Assembly: GCA_003586115.2 (NCBI GenBank)
Contig: QVOM02000001.1
Location: 13,653,291-13,717,290 of the forward strand
DNA from: Salvator merianae
Taxonomy: Eukaryota; Chordata; Lepidosauria; Squamata; Teiidae
Direction of reading: 5' to 3'
Length of the DNA: 64,000 nucleotides
Under the pieces are notes generated by a model. The model was not told the DNA's origin. It did not search any database and saw only the letters and a list, made by a program, of their open reading frames with translations. The position numbers and the translations under genes were made by a program. Shown one piece after another: positions 51,301-56,407 of this stretch. Positions within the stretch are counted from its first letter, which is position 1, and each line of letters starts with the position of its first letter.

Positions 51301-53066
51301 GTCTAGAATACCTGGGGTCCCCTGCATATCTCAACTCACAGCACTGGAGAATTAAAATTGCATACATTCTGCAGGAATGAGGCAGTCAGCCAATGGCATT
51401 GCTCTCTAGTCCTTAGTTAATTTAAGCATTATGTTTATTTAAAAGTAAGCATTCCAAATTACTTGGAAGTAACCACTGTTTGAAAATCAGGATCTCCTAA
51501 AGATTTGTACTAGATTGGAGTGAAGAAAAGAGGATAAATGTGGTTGATATGATGGTGTGCTTCAGAGGCCGTACTTTCTGTTCATGAATGTGTCTAGCAG
51601 ACTGAAAGGGCAGGAATCTGTCACAGAGGACATGCTAAGCTGTCTTGTACTGTACTTAAAGGCACTATGTTGAGATTACCCACTAATGGCATCCCTTGCC
51701 TTGCAGGTGTGCAGAGAATGCCAAAAAGCAGGTGTGCAAATGTATTTGGCTTCCTGCAATGGTGAGTGAAAAAGGGCTTGCTAACAGACCTGTTTCACCA
51801 GCTAATTTACATATTTTTAAATCCACAAATATGTGTTCTTATGGACATACAATACACATGCGCATTAAGAGTCATAGGCTTGGCTAAGGCATGGAAATGC
51901 ATGCTTGTGTTCCCTACCAAATGTGCAGTTAACAGGGAGCAACTGCCTGTCACAGTCCTTGATTAACATCCTTGCAAGATGCCCGTATACTGCTGTTATA
52001 TTTAATTTATTTGCTCATCTTTATTTAAGACATTTCTATACCGCTTTCCATTAAAAAATTTCAAAGTGGTTTACAGAGCATTAAAAGCAAGGGTAAACAT
52101 CATAAAAACAACAGTTAAAACACATGAAGAAAAGATTAATGAATGATGTAGCCCTTCTAAACAATTGTGAGAGGGGGGCAGCTTGAGGGATGGTCTTCTC
52201 TGTAGTGGCCTCCAGTTTGCTAAATAACCTTCCCCTAGAGGCTCACCAGACAATATTGTGTATGTTTCAACACTGGAGAAGACATGCCTCTTCACCTGGG
52301 CATTTGGATGCTAATTTCTTCTCTGTCACTCTGGCATTGTATGCTTTAGATTTAGAATTTTAAGTTATATTTATAATTCACCCTGAGGCCATGTTTTGCC
52401 CAACCTAGTGTAGACTGACTCAATTGAAAAACCTTGCCTATCAATGAGTAGATGTGTTCAGCTGTGGAATTTTTGAAACCCAAATGACCTGTTGCATGAT
52501 GTGCATGTAAAACTGGGACCTCAGTTTGTTCCCCTTTGTTTCTTCTTTCCATCAAGCCAAAGTTCTGCAGACCTTGAATTCCTGTGGCCTTATGCAACTT
52601 CTACTACCACAGCAGATTTTTGTCACTGTTCATGATGCAGCTTCCTGTCTCCAGCAGTCCACAGTAAGAAGCTAAGAGACATAAGCCGGGGGCTGGGGGG
52701 GGAGCTCTATGCTAAGCTATTCTTGAACAAGACTGGAGAGGGAACGTCAGGAGACGTGTAACTATTTGCAGGTCTCCTGAGCCGAATGTGTGATGCTGTA
52801 CTGCAGTATGCACGAACACTGCATAAACTGGCTGCACCAACCCCCGTTTCCTTTTGCCAGTTCATACAAACTGCCTGTGATCATCCATATGATCCTTAGG
52901 GCATCAAGTTTTTCGACTGCAGGGGCAGATTTACTAATAGCAAGTTCTGGAGACTGAGAGAATTCTGCCTAGCTGCACAGAACCTCACAGATAACTCTCT
53001 CTCTCTCTTTCTTTTTTATTTATACAGGAAAATATGGAGCTGAAGGACCCAACTATCTGGGTATAA
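21115..53066 (+). CDS. SLC26A10: SLC26A10 anion transporter-family gene, complete, 18 coding exons
   Basis: Joined exons: 21115-21382, 26240-26350, 29160-29320, 31096-31260, 31687-31839, 32421-32503, 32833-32980, 35616-35729, 36951-37028, 40559-40654, 41389-41495, 44309-44378, 45779-45949, 49447-49486, 50193-50272, 51707-51761, 52557-52663, 53028-53066; 2046 nt, 681 residues, every phase consistent and every border GT-AG. Residues 1-70 are the cytosolic SLC26 N-terminus (Tyr...Phe...Tyr pattern), about 70-515 the sulfate-transporter membrane domain ([34 protein letters not shown]), about 519-669 the STAS domain. A sequon (N151) lies in the TM3-TM4 loop. SLC26 proteins move chloride, bicarbonate, sulfate or oxalate across the plasma membrane as dimers; the substrate of A10 is not established. 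Family member 10 is chosen by residue similarity to the human locus and by adjacency to B4GALNT1. Splicing is predicted, not confirmed by RNA. Confidence 0.9.
22968..23204. mobile_element. Inverted-repeat element (MITE-like)
   Basis: The left arm (about 22968-23050) matches the reverse complement of the right arm (about 23125-23204) over some 75 bp: shared ACCTAA-GTTTAATC-AGC-CAGTCCAC and CATCAGCAAA words. Interior non-coding. Fragments of the same family appear near 9115 and 9640. Confidence 0.5.
23455..23700 (+). mobile_element. CR1-like LINE 3' end
   Basis: Ends with the words GCTGGACTAGATGGGCC, CTGATCCAGCAAGGC and a repeated TTATGTTCT terminus, collinear with the LINE at 42445-43320, where the upstream coding part is recognisable. 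Confidence 0.6.
25141..25378 (-). mobile_element. tRNA-derived SINE (squamate type), near full length
   Basis: On the minus strand: an A-box region TAATGGCTAGAGCAC (about 25349-25363), a B box GGATTCGAATC (about 25313-25324), the GGGCCAGTCAGAACCTCTCA and CCTCACAGGGTTGTGG body, and an AT-rich tail ending near 25141. This is the standard order of the widespread lizard SINE. Confidence 0.75.
26240..26350 (+). CDS. SLC26A10: SLC26A10 exon 2 (TM1-TM2)
   Basis: Acceptor TTACAG, donor GTCAGT; 111 bp, phase 1 to phase 1. Encodes [20 protein letters not shown] and GTGRHVST, among the most conserved SLC26 segments. Confidence 0.93.
26850..26957 (+). repeat. Two-unit tandem repeat, about 54 bp
   Basis: Two adjacent units share GGTTT-CA-AA-GTTTGCATTAA, then GA-TATCAGCCA. 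Diverged local duplication. Confidence 0.55.
27702..27739. repeat. 38-bp near-perfect palindrome
   Basis: Core half-site AGAATGGGATAA (27709-27720) is followed directly by its exact reverse complement (to 27732). Extending both arms to 27702 and 27739 adds only two mismatches. It is probably one end of a DNA transposon-like repeat. Confidence 0.7.
29160..29320 (+). CDS. SLC26A10: SLC26A10 exon 3 (TM3, loop, TM4 start)
   Basis: Acceptor GTGCAG, donor GTGAGT; 161 bp. Encodes [21 protein letters not shown], an NST sequon at residue 151, then [16 protein letters not shown]. Confidence 0.93.
29321..31095 (+). other. Intron 3 of SLC26A10
   Basis: 1775 bp. A G-run (29403-29414) and A-runs. No clear repeat was assigned. 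Confidence 0.55.
31096..31260 (+). CDS. SLC26A10: SLC26A10 exon 4 (TM5 region)
   Basis: Acceptor CCTCAG, donor GTATGC; 165 bp, phase 0 both sides. Encodes [20 protein letters not shown] and the conserved [15 protein letters not shown] segment. Confidence 0.93.
31261..31686 (+). other. Intron 4 of SLC26A10
   Basis: 426 bp. Nothing recognised. Confidence 0.6.
31687..31839 (+). CDS. SLC26A10: SLC26A10 exon 5
   Basis: Acceptor TCTCTAG, donor GTATGT; 153 bp, phase 0. Encodes a membrane helix ([20 protein letters not shown]) and the IPGEIIM motif that precedes the next helix. Confidence 0.92.
31840..32420 (+). other. Intron 5 of SLC26A10
   Basis: 581 bp. Contains an imperfect CA repeat (about 32192-32222); otherwise nothing recognised. 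Confidence 0.6.
32421..32503 (+). CDS. SLC26A10: SLC26A10 exon 6
   Basis: Acceptor TTGACAG, donor GTAAGG; 83 bp, ends in phase 2. Encodes [17 protein letters not shown] and [10 protein letters not shown], matching the human VQIVGLLPGG segment. Confidence 0.92.
32504..32832 (+). other. Intron 6 of SLC26A10
   Basis: 329 bp, about half of it a LINE 3' tail (32540-32686). Confidence 0.6.
32540..32686 (+). mobile_element. LINE 3' tail (L2/CR1 type) with (AAAT)n
   Basis: TTTTGTTGTAAACCACACCGAG, then a short degenerate block and CATAAATCAAATAAATAAAT, the usual 3' terminus of lizard L2-like LINEs. Confidence 0.55.
32833..32980 (+). CDS. SLC26A10: SLC26A10 exon 7 (TM8-TM9)
   Basis: Acceptor CATGCAG, donor GTGTGT; 148 bp. 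Encodes [10 protein letters not shown], a helix with [20 protein letters not shown], and YVIDPNQ. Confidence 0.93.
34447..34554 (+). repeat. (CTTCTC)n / (CTC)n polypyrimidine tandem repeat
   Basis: About 108 bp of pure pyrimidine in 6-bp then 3-bp units, running straight into the gap. The Leu- and Glu-rich frames over it are artefacts. Confidence 0.9.
34555..34890. other. Assembly gap (336 N)
   Basis: Run of N between a CT-rich repeat and an A-run (34891-34911). The tandem repeat was probably not assembled through; true length unknown. Confidence 0.98.
34912..35105. mobile_element. MITE-like inverted repeat
   Basis: The left part AGTGGCTTGAAAGCGACTTA with GAGGCAGTAG mirrors the right part CTGCCTCTAAGCTGCTTTCC in reverse complement, and the central TAATCCACACTAAA mirrors CTAATGTGGATTA. 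Same family as 48094-48313 and the halves at 43855-43955 and 63650-63780. Confidence 0.55.
35616..35729 (+). CDS. SLC26A10: SLC26A10 exon 8 (TM10, anion-site helix)
   Basis: Acceptor TTCTACAG, donor GTATGA; 114 bp, residues 364-401. Encodes [20 protein letters not shown] followed by [18 protein letters not shown]. By my alignment Thr389 falls where prestin has Arg399. Confidence 0.93.
35730..36950 (+). other. Intron 8 of SLC26A10
   Basis: 1221 bp. Its main feature is the 260-bp GC-rich hairpin at 36003-36262. Words near 36500-36540 recall a CR1-like 3' end. Long frames on both strands here arise from the palindrome. Confidence 0.55.
36003..36262. repeat. 260-bp GC-rich imperfect palindrome
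   Basis: The arms meet at 36126-36143, where CTCAGCAGGT is followed by ACCTGCTGAG with two bases between. Outward they share GTACTGCC, CCATGGCTGT, TTGGGCCC/GGGACCCAA-type and GCCGGCGGC/GTCGCCGGC-type words. Rich in CpG. Probably a folded DNA transposon-derived element. Confidence 0.65.
36951..37028 (+). CDS. SLC26A10: SLC26A10 exon 9
   Basis: Acceptor CCCCATAG, donor GTGAGA; 78 bp, phase 0. Encodes the helix [20 protein letters not shown] and FYYLPK. Confidence 0.93.
37320..37430. repeat. Hairpin-bearing interspersed repeat, copy 2
   Basis: GGATATGGTGCC-aaaat-GGTGCTGTATCC inverted repeat plus the tail shared with 2310-2545. Inverted material of similar type follows at 37660-37800. Confidence 0.5.
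37436..37530 (+). repeat. Direct repeat unit 1 (about 95 bp)
   Basis: Matches 38170-38265 closely (TGATCTTCAGGGAAGCTGG, GGCCAAAGCAATCTGC, GAGACATGTTAAAATCT, CCACTGACTGG words). Confidence 0.65.
38170..38265 (+). repeat. Direct repeat unit 2 (about 95 bp)
   Basis: Second copy, about 730 bp downstream of unit 1 in the same orientation, a few substitutions apart. Confidence 0.65.
40559..40654 (+). CDS. SLC26A10: SLC26A10 exon 10
   Basis: Acceptor CATCTAG, donor GTAAGT; 96 bp, phase 0. Encodes [15 protein letters not shown] and the [12 protein letters not shown] segment, matching the human LPQLWHISRVDF. Confidence 0.93.
40655..41388 (+). other. Intron 10 of SLC26A10
   Basis: 734 bp. 41097-41175 resembles a SINE/LINE 3' tail (TTTATTTATATACCACCTTTCC, CAAAGCACTTTACAA); a short CA repeat lies at 41259-41271. 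Confidence 0.5.
41389..41495 (+). CDS. SLC26A10: SLC26A10 exon 11 (last membrane helices)
   Basis: Acceptor GTTCCAG, donor GTATTT; 107 bp, ends in phase 2. Encodes [20 protein letters not shown] and [15 protein letters not shown]. Confidence 0.93.
42445..43320 (+). mobile_element. CR1-like LINE, RT C-terminus and 3' UTR, interrupted
   Basis: Frame-broken coding remnants follow the CR1 reverse-transcriptase C-terminal order: [24 protein letters not shown] (42460-42520), then [25 protein letters not shown] (42838-42925), [14 protein letters not shown] (42945-42970) and [13 protein letters not shown] (43081-43110). The 3' UTR ends TGGGCTGAGACCTGATCCAG and a TTAATGTTCTTG terminus. Stops and frameshifts make it dead. 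It defines the family to which the 23455, 47704, 48550, 53864 and 54118 fragments belong. Confidence 0.6.
42522..42837. mobile_element. LINE/SINE-tail fragment nested in the CR1-like LINE
   Basis: TATACTGCTTCTCATTAAGATCGC, AAACAAGGGTAAAACC and following words match the fragment at 52030-52140. It splits the CR1 frame, with TCTATT on both sides (about 42521 and 42840), a likely target duplication. Confidence 0.5.
43855..43955. mobile_element. Half of a GGCTGCATC-type MITE
   Basis: Right-end words CTACCACCTCTAAGCCACTTTT and GTGTAGATGCAGCC match the right end of 48094-48313. Confidence 0.5.
44309..44378 (+). CDS. SLC26A10: SLC26A10 exon 12 (membrane-STAS linker)
   Basis: Acceptor CCTGCAG, donor GTAAGA; 70 bp. 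Encodes [19 protein letters not shown], the linker carrying the LGxxxxTEIYRP motif common to SLC26 proteins. Confidence 0.92.
44545..44980 (+). mobile_element. L2-like LINE, ORF C-terminus and 3' UTR
   Basis: Coding remnants in LINE order: LHWLPIQ-like at 44550, [15 protein letters not shown] at 44580-44610, then [17 protein letters not shown] (44701-44760), the conserved end of L2-type reverse transcriptase frames. Ends in a 3' UTR with AAATAAGTAAATAAAT. Multiple stops. Confidence 0.6.
45541..45625 (+). repeat. Local tandem duplication
   Basis: TTAGCACA(GATGC)CTTAAAAAGGGAAAAG-GCATGTC occurs twice with a ~50-bp period. Confidence 0.6.
45649..45717. mobile_element. Short palindromic hAT-type MITE
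   Basis: Left TAGGACTGTGCAAAAT, right reverse complement TAGGGGTGTGCAAAATGCC. Arms nearly meet. The flanks TTGTGAAG and GTGTAAAG agree at 6 of 8, compatible with a worn 8-bp duplication. hAT ends typically read YAGGG. Confidence 0.5.
45779..45949 (+). CDS. SLC26A10: SLC26A10 exon 13 (STAS start)
   Basis: Acceptor CTTCTCAG, donor GTAATT; 171 bp, phase 0. Encodes [20 protein letters not shown], the opening strands of the STAS domain, and an acidic Gln/Asp/Glu-rich stretch that begins the variable loop. A donor 3 bp upstream (GTGGTA) is possible but weaker. Confidence 0.9.
47704..47950 (-). mobile_element. CR1-like LINE 3' end, reverse
   Basis: Begins AAGAACATAAGAGAAGCCTTG and continues CTGGATCAGGCCACAGCCCA, CCACCAATTGCTTCTGGGCA, the reverse complement of the 42445-43320 terminus. 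Confidence 0.65.
48094..48313. mobile_element. 220-bp MITE with GGCTGCATCCA termini
   Basis: Left GGCTGCATCCATACAG and reverse-complemented right GGCTGCATCCACACAC, followed by AGCTCAAAAGTG in both arms. Inside, TTTAATGTGGATTAGAGATGG is tandemly duplicated (48210-48260). No obvious target duplication. Confidence 0.6.
48550..48915 (-). mobile_element. CR1-like LINE fragment, reverse
   Basis: GGCCCACCGGATCAGACTCT, TCACAGTGGCCAACCAG and the CCATGAATTGGTCCAACCTC stretch follow the same family in reverse, reaching further into the coding part (about 48800-48915). Confidence 0.55.
49447..49486 (+). CDS. SLC26A10: SLC26A10 exon 14 (40-bp microexon, STAS variable loop)
   Basis: Acceptor CTCATAG, donor GTAATC. 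The 40 bp encode [13 protein letters not shown] plus one base of the next Gly codon. It is needed to join exon 13 (phase 0 end) to exon 15 (which needs one preceding base); skipping it would shift the frame. Confidence 0.8.
49487..50192 (+). other. Intron 14 of SLC26A10
   Basis: 706 bp, half of it the hAT MITE at 49643-49984. Confidence 0.6.
49643..49984. mobile_element. hAT-type non-autonomous element with 8-bp target duplication
   Basis: Left end TAGGGGCCTGCAAAT, right reverse complement TAGGGATGTGCACAC. TTTAGCAG occurs immediately outside both ends (49635-49642, 49985-49992), a perfect 8-bp duplication, the hAT hallmark. The interior is built from repeated GAAAATGCA/TTTTTC words. No transposase. 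Confidence 0.75.
50193..50272 (+). CDS. SLC26A10: SLC26A10 exon 15 (STAS core)
   Basis: Acceptor CCTCCAG, donor GTACCA; 80 bp. Encodes [20 protein letters not shown], the signature strand and loop of STAS domains, then RLLIQ. Matches the human LDFSGVTFADAAGA. Confidence 0.93.
50273..51706 (+). other. Intron 15 of SLC26A10
   Basis: 1434 bp. No repeat or exon assigned with confidence. Confidence 0.5.
51707..51761 (+). CDS. SLC26A10: SLC26A10 exon 16 (STAS)
   Basis: Acceptor CTTGCAG, donor GTGAGT; 55 bp. Encodes [18 protein letters not shown], matching the STAS helix and strand pattern (human RIRLLLAQCN). Confidence 0.9.
51762..52556 (+). other. Intron 16 of SLC26A10
   Basis: 795 bp, mostly an L2-like LINE tail (52020-52400). 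Confidence 0.55.
52020..52400 (+). mobile_element. L2-like LINE / SINE-tail fragment
   Basis: TTTCTATACCGCTTTCCATT and AAAGTGGTTTACAGAGCA, then a coding-like LPLEAHQTI...[14 protein letters not shown] remnant (52225-52310) and a CACCCTGAGGCC terminus. Confidence 0.5.
52557..52663 (+). CDS. SLC26A10: SLC26A10 exon 17 (STAS end)
   Basis: Acceptor CATCAAG, donor GTAAGA; 107 bp. Encodes [20 protein letters not shown] and [15 protein letters not shown], matching FVSVQDAAAYAL in human and SVHDAV in SLC26A6. Read-through of the donor would add only VRS before a stop at 52673-52675. Confidence 0.9.
52664..53027 (+). other. Intron 17 of SLC26A10
   Basis: 364 bp, ending in a strong CT-rich tract. Nothing else recognised. 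Confidence 0.6.
53028..53066 (+). CDS. SLC26A10: SLC26A10 exon 18 (C-terminus, stop codon)
   Basis: A strong CT-rich tract and TATACAG acceptor (53000-53027) precede 12 codons, [12 protein letters not shown], then TAA. The frame matches the phase 0 end of exon 17. The last residues (I-W-V) fit a class II PDZ ligand (hydrophobic-X-hydrophobic). The same exon should carry the 3' UTR. Confidence 0.7.
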   Translation, partial: ENMELKDPTIWV

Positions 53067-53863
53067 CTATCTCCTGTATCAGTCATTCTATGTATACCAG
53101 GAAAAGGACTGTGTGGAACCACAGAGACATGCTAAAGGCAGCTGGCTGCCGCAGGAAACCAATGAACCCTTCTGCCAGTTATTATGGAGGACTGGCTTCA
53201 TAAGAACATGCACACAAAGAGGCAATGGGACAACTGGAGCTGAGTGATCAGCGTCGCAGTCCTTCCTCTTGCTGAGACCTGCTTGGATTTTGCAGCTTGA
53301 ATTGTTTAGCCCTATGGCCTTGTGTGCAGAAAGCCCCAGGATCAATCCCTGGAACCTCCTTATAAGGCACCAGGGGCAAACCACTTCTGTACTTTTGCCA
53401 AGAAAGCTGCACGGACTCAATGGGGAGTCGAATTTGATCCGAGGGCATCTTTATATTTTACTGTACCCGAGCAAAGGAAGCATTTGCTTGGCTCTCCTGT
53501 CTGTTGCAGCTCCCTTCATCCTTTCCACAATGTCTTAATACACAACAGCCAGACAAAGCAATGTTTTTGTTTTTGTTTTTATTTTTTTTTAAAAAAAATC
53601 TTATTCCCTTAACAGAGGAACAAAATCTGTTTAACTTAATCACAGAAAAAGTCATTGCCAAAAGGAAATGGACAATTTTTCAGCCTAGAGAACACAGGAA
53701 AGGGAGCCGCAGGACAGGGGTGTGTGTGAGAGAGAGGAAGCCGGAGAGAGTGTGTTTAGAATGAAAGGTAGCCAGGGCAATTCAGCTGGAGCTGTCTCCA
53801 GTCCTTTTCCTCCCTGCTGGATGCAAGAGGAGCTGAGTAAATTGTTTTACCACAAAGTTGCCT

Positions 53864-54115
53864 TAAGAACATGAGAGGACCCCTGCTGGATCAGGCCATG
53901 CCCCATCTAGCCTAGCAACCTGTTTCACACAGAGACCCACCAATTGCTTCTGGGCATTCTCAAGCAGAAGACAAGGGCAGAACCTTCACCTGCTTTTGAC
54001 TCCCTGCAAATGGCCTTTAGAAGCATCCTACCTGTCTCTCCACCCTGGAGGCTGTACCTAGGCATCCATTCTGGTAGCCATGAATACACCTGTCCTCCAT
54101 GAACTTGTCTAACCC
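53864..54115 (-). mobile_element. CR1-like LINE 3' end, reverse, tandem copy 1
   Basis: TTAAGAACATGAGAGGACCC, GCTGGATCAGGCCATGCCCC and CACCAATTGCTTCTGGGCAT in family order, ending near 54115 where copy 2 begins. Confidence 0.65.
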
Positions 54116-54117
54116 TA

Positions 54118-54420
54118 TAGCACATAAGAGGAGCCCTGCTGATCAAGCCACAGCCACAGCACTTCTAATCCAGCATCCTGTTTCACACAGAGGCCCACCA
54201 ATTGCTTCTGGGCATTCCCAAGCAGAACATAAGGCAAGTCCTTCACCTGCTTTTGGTTCCCTGCAAGCGGCCTTGGGAGGCATCCTACCTGTCTCTCCAC
54301 CCTGGTGGTAATACCTAAGCATCCATACTCGTAGTCATTTATTCATCTGTCCTCACAAATTTGTTTAGCCCTTGCTTAAAGCTACCTAGGCCTTGCCTTG
54401 GTATATAGAAGGCTATGAAT
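54118..54420 (-). mobile_element. CR1-like LINE 3' end, reverse, tandem copy 2
   Basis: Repeats the same order (CACATAAGAGGAGCCCTGCT, CCCACCAATTGCTTCTGGGC) directly after copy 1: two head-to-tail 3' ends. Confidence 0.65.
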
Positions 54421-54684
54421 CTATGTATACATGCACTTGCTGACAAAGCCTTTTATTACCTCCTTTACCAAGAACGTATTCTCTCCTAAAGATCCTTTAC
54501 TCTGGTTGTGAGGCAGGATTTTCTCCATCTGTTCAGCATAACTAAAACATTTCCTTGTTAACTACCTCTGTTTAACTTACTCACAGGAAATGTCATTACC
54601 AAAAGAAAATGGACAATTTTTCAGCCCACAGAACACAGGGAAGGGAGCTGCAGGGTTAGGGTTCCTCTGCTAAAACTTTCTCTC

Positions 54685-54785
54685 CTCACACATCTGATGA
54701 AGCAGGCTCAGTCTGCGAAAGCTCATGCTACCAGCCTCTTTCTCTCTGTTAGTCTCTAAGGTGCTACTAGACCCCCTTGCTCTCC
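54685..54785 (+). repeat. Interspersed repeat (CTGATGAAGCAGGCTCAG type)
   Basis: ATCTGATGAAGCAGGCTCAG, GCGAAAGCTCATGCTACC, CTCTAAGGTGCTACTAGACC: a repeat common in reptile genomes. An inverted relative is at 62748-62855. Confidence 0.55.
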
Positions 54786-55625
54786 TCATGGCTGGTATAC
54801 TGGATTATCCCTCCTTCCTGGACAGAAGGCAACACTGCAGGTTCAGAGGTTGCTAGTGACCGAAGATGCAGTCAGGGAGAGATTTCTGCTTGCAGTTTAG
54901 GTCACCTTCATGTGTGTTAACACCAGAATAGCCAACCCTCCAGCTCAGCTTTGCTCATGCCACTGTTTGCCAGATGTTGTTGTAGGGCTACAGCACCCAT
55001 GGCCAGCATGCAAGTGTAGGAGGGAACACTGATTTGACACTAACCTTTGATTTTTGATAAATATGGTAAACCCAGGCTTAGAACTGATGCAGAAATCTTT
55101 ATTTCCACCACAAACCCAAATTAGGTTTGTCATTCAAAGGTATTTCCTGCACGCCTACCATGAGAGTTGTAAGGCTTTTCTTCAGTTACCTTCAGTCCGG
55201 ATCTGTTAGTGCTGTAGTTCTCTTCTGGAACTCTTTTGTCTGCACATTAGTCTGCCCACCCCCTCTGTTACATTTCGTCTGCACAAGACTGAGCATATTC
55301 CAGAGAAGGAGGCCCAAAATGACCTCCTGGTCTGTTTCTGGGTCAGAATACAAGTTGATCTCAATAAAGGGTCCTGGGGGAGTCATTTGGCAGCACACCT
55401 TGTTGCGCTGCCAAAAATGGTCCCTGGGAGCTCCGAGGCCAGTACATCATAGTTTGAGTACTCCTGTTCTAGCCTAAGATGCTGATTTAAATTTGCACCT
55501 TTCACAGTGTGCCCTACCCTGAATATTTGTTTCTTTATGTAGGGTCCAAAGAATTAAGAGTTGTCTAGAAGACTTTCACTCATATTTGCAAATTGAAGTA
55601 TCTGTAGGGGATATACTGCAAATCA

Positions 55626-55765
55626 CTAGTGGCGGCCCTTCGCTTTAAGGGTGGGTGTTCAGAACCCGCAGGAAGGGGGCGATTCCTGTTCGTGGGGCCT
55701 CCATACTGTCACAGCAGGCCACGGGTTCTGAACACCTGCCCTTAAAGCAATAGGCCACCACTGTA
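55626..55765. repeat. 140-bp palindromic element
   Basis: The left arm GTGGCGGCCCTTCGCTTTAAG and following GGTGTTCAGAACCCG mirror the right arm CGGGTTCTGAACACC and CTTAAAGCAATAGGCCACCAC. GC-rich 40-50-bp loop. Confidence 0.65.
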
Positions 55766-56270
55766 AATAACCACTGCATTTCTGAGAGTTAGGGGAGAAG
55801 AGTACAAAGGGTTTCACTTGCTGCTTATGTTGAACATATGCATCTCTTCAACGGCTACCAGTCAGAATAGGATTCTACAATGTCCAGTAGCAAAGATTTT
55901 CCTAGAATACGTTGCTTGTTTGAGTGTCTCTCTCCTGAAAATACTAAGACTCCAGCTACACTCCTGGCTTACCTTGCACTTTAGAATTGCCTTCTAAGGC
56001 AATCCACTTGTAATGTGTGTTTAGAAAGATCACACAGGAACTAGTAAGACCACATTCAGTGTGCTTGTCTGTCAGTCACACAAAAAGGGAATTAATGCTG
56101 AATGCACTGGAAGTACATTAGGTCCACTGGAAAATGTTTTCCCACAAAATGCAGTGATTGCCAGCTTGTGTGGACCAATCCAGAGCTGTTTTCTCATCCT
56201 GTATTTTAAAGGTTATGCACTTAAGCACAAAAGTGCTACATAGGAGATGCTAAACGTAATGGAAGAATAT

Positions 56271-56407
56271 GGCTTCATCCAGACATCATATACTTATTCC
56301 TCTATATTTGGATATTCCAGAATAAAGCACAGATATTCCAGAATAGCCATGCTTTATTCCGGAATACCCAAATATAGCAGAATAGGCAAATGATGTCTGG
56401 ATGACCC
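56271..56407. mobile_element. 137-bp palindromic MITE
   Basis: Left GGCTTCATCCAGACATCAT, right reverse complement GGGTCATCCAGACATCAT. The arms continue inward through AATATAG/TATATTTG and GGAATAAAGC-type words to a short centre. No clear target duplication. Confidence 0.65.
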
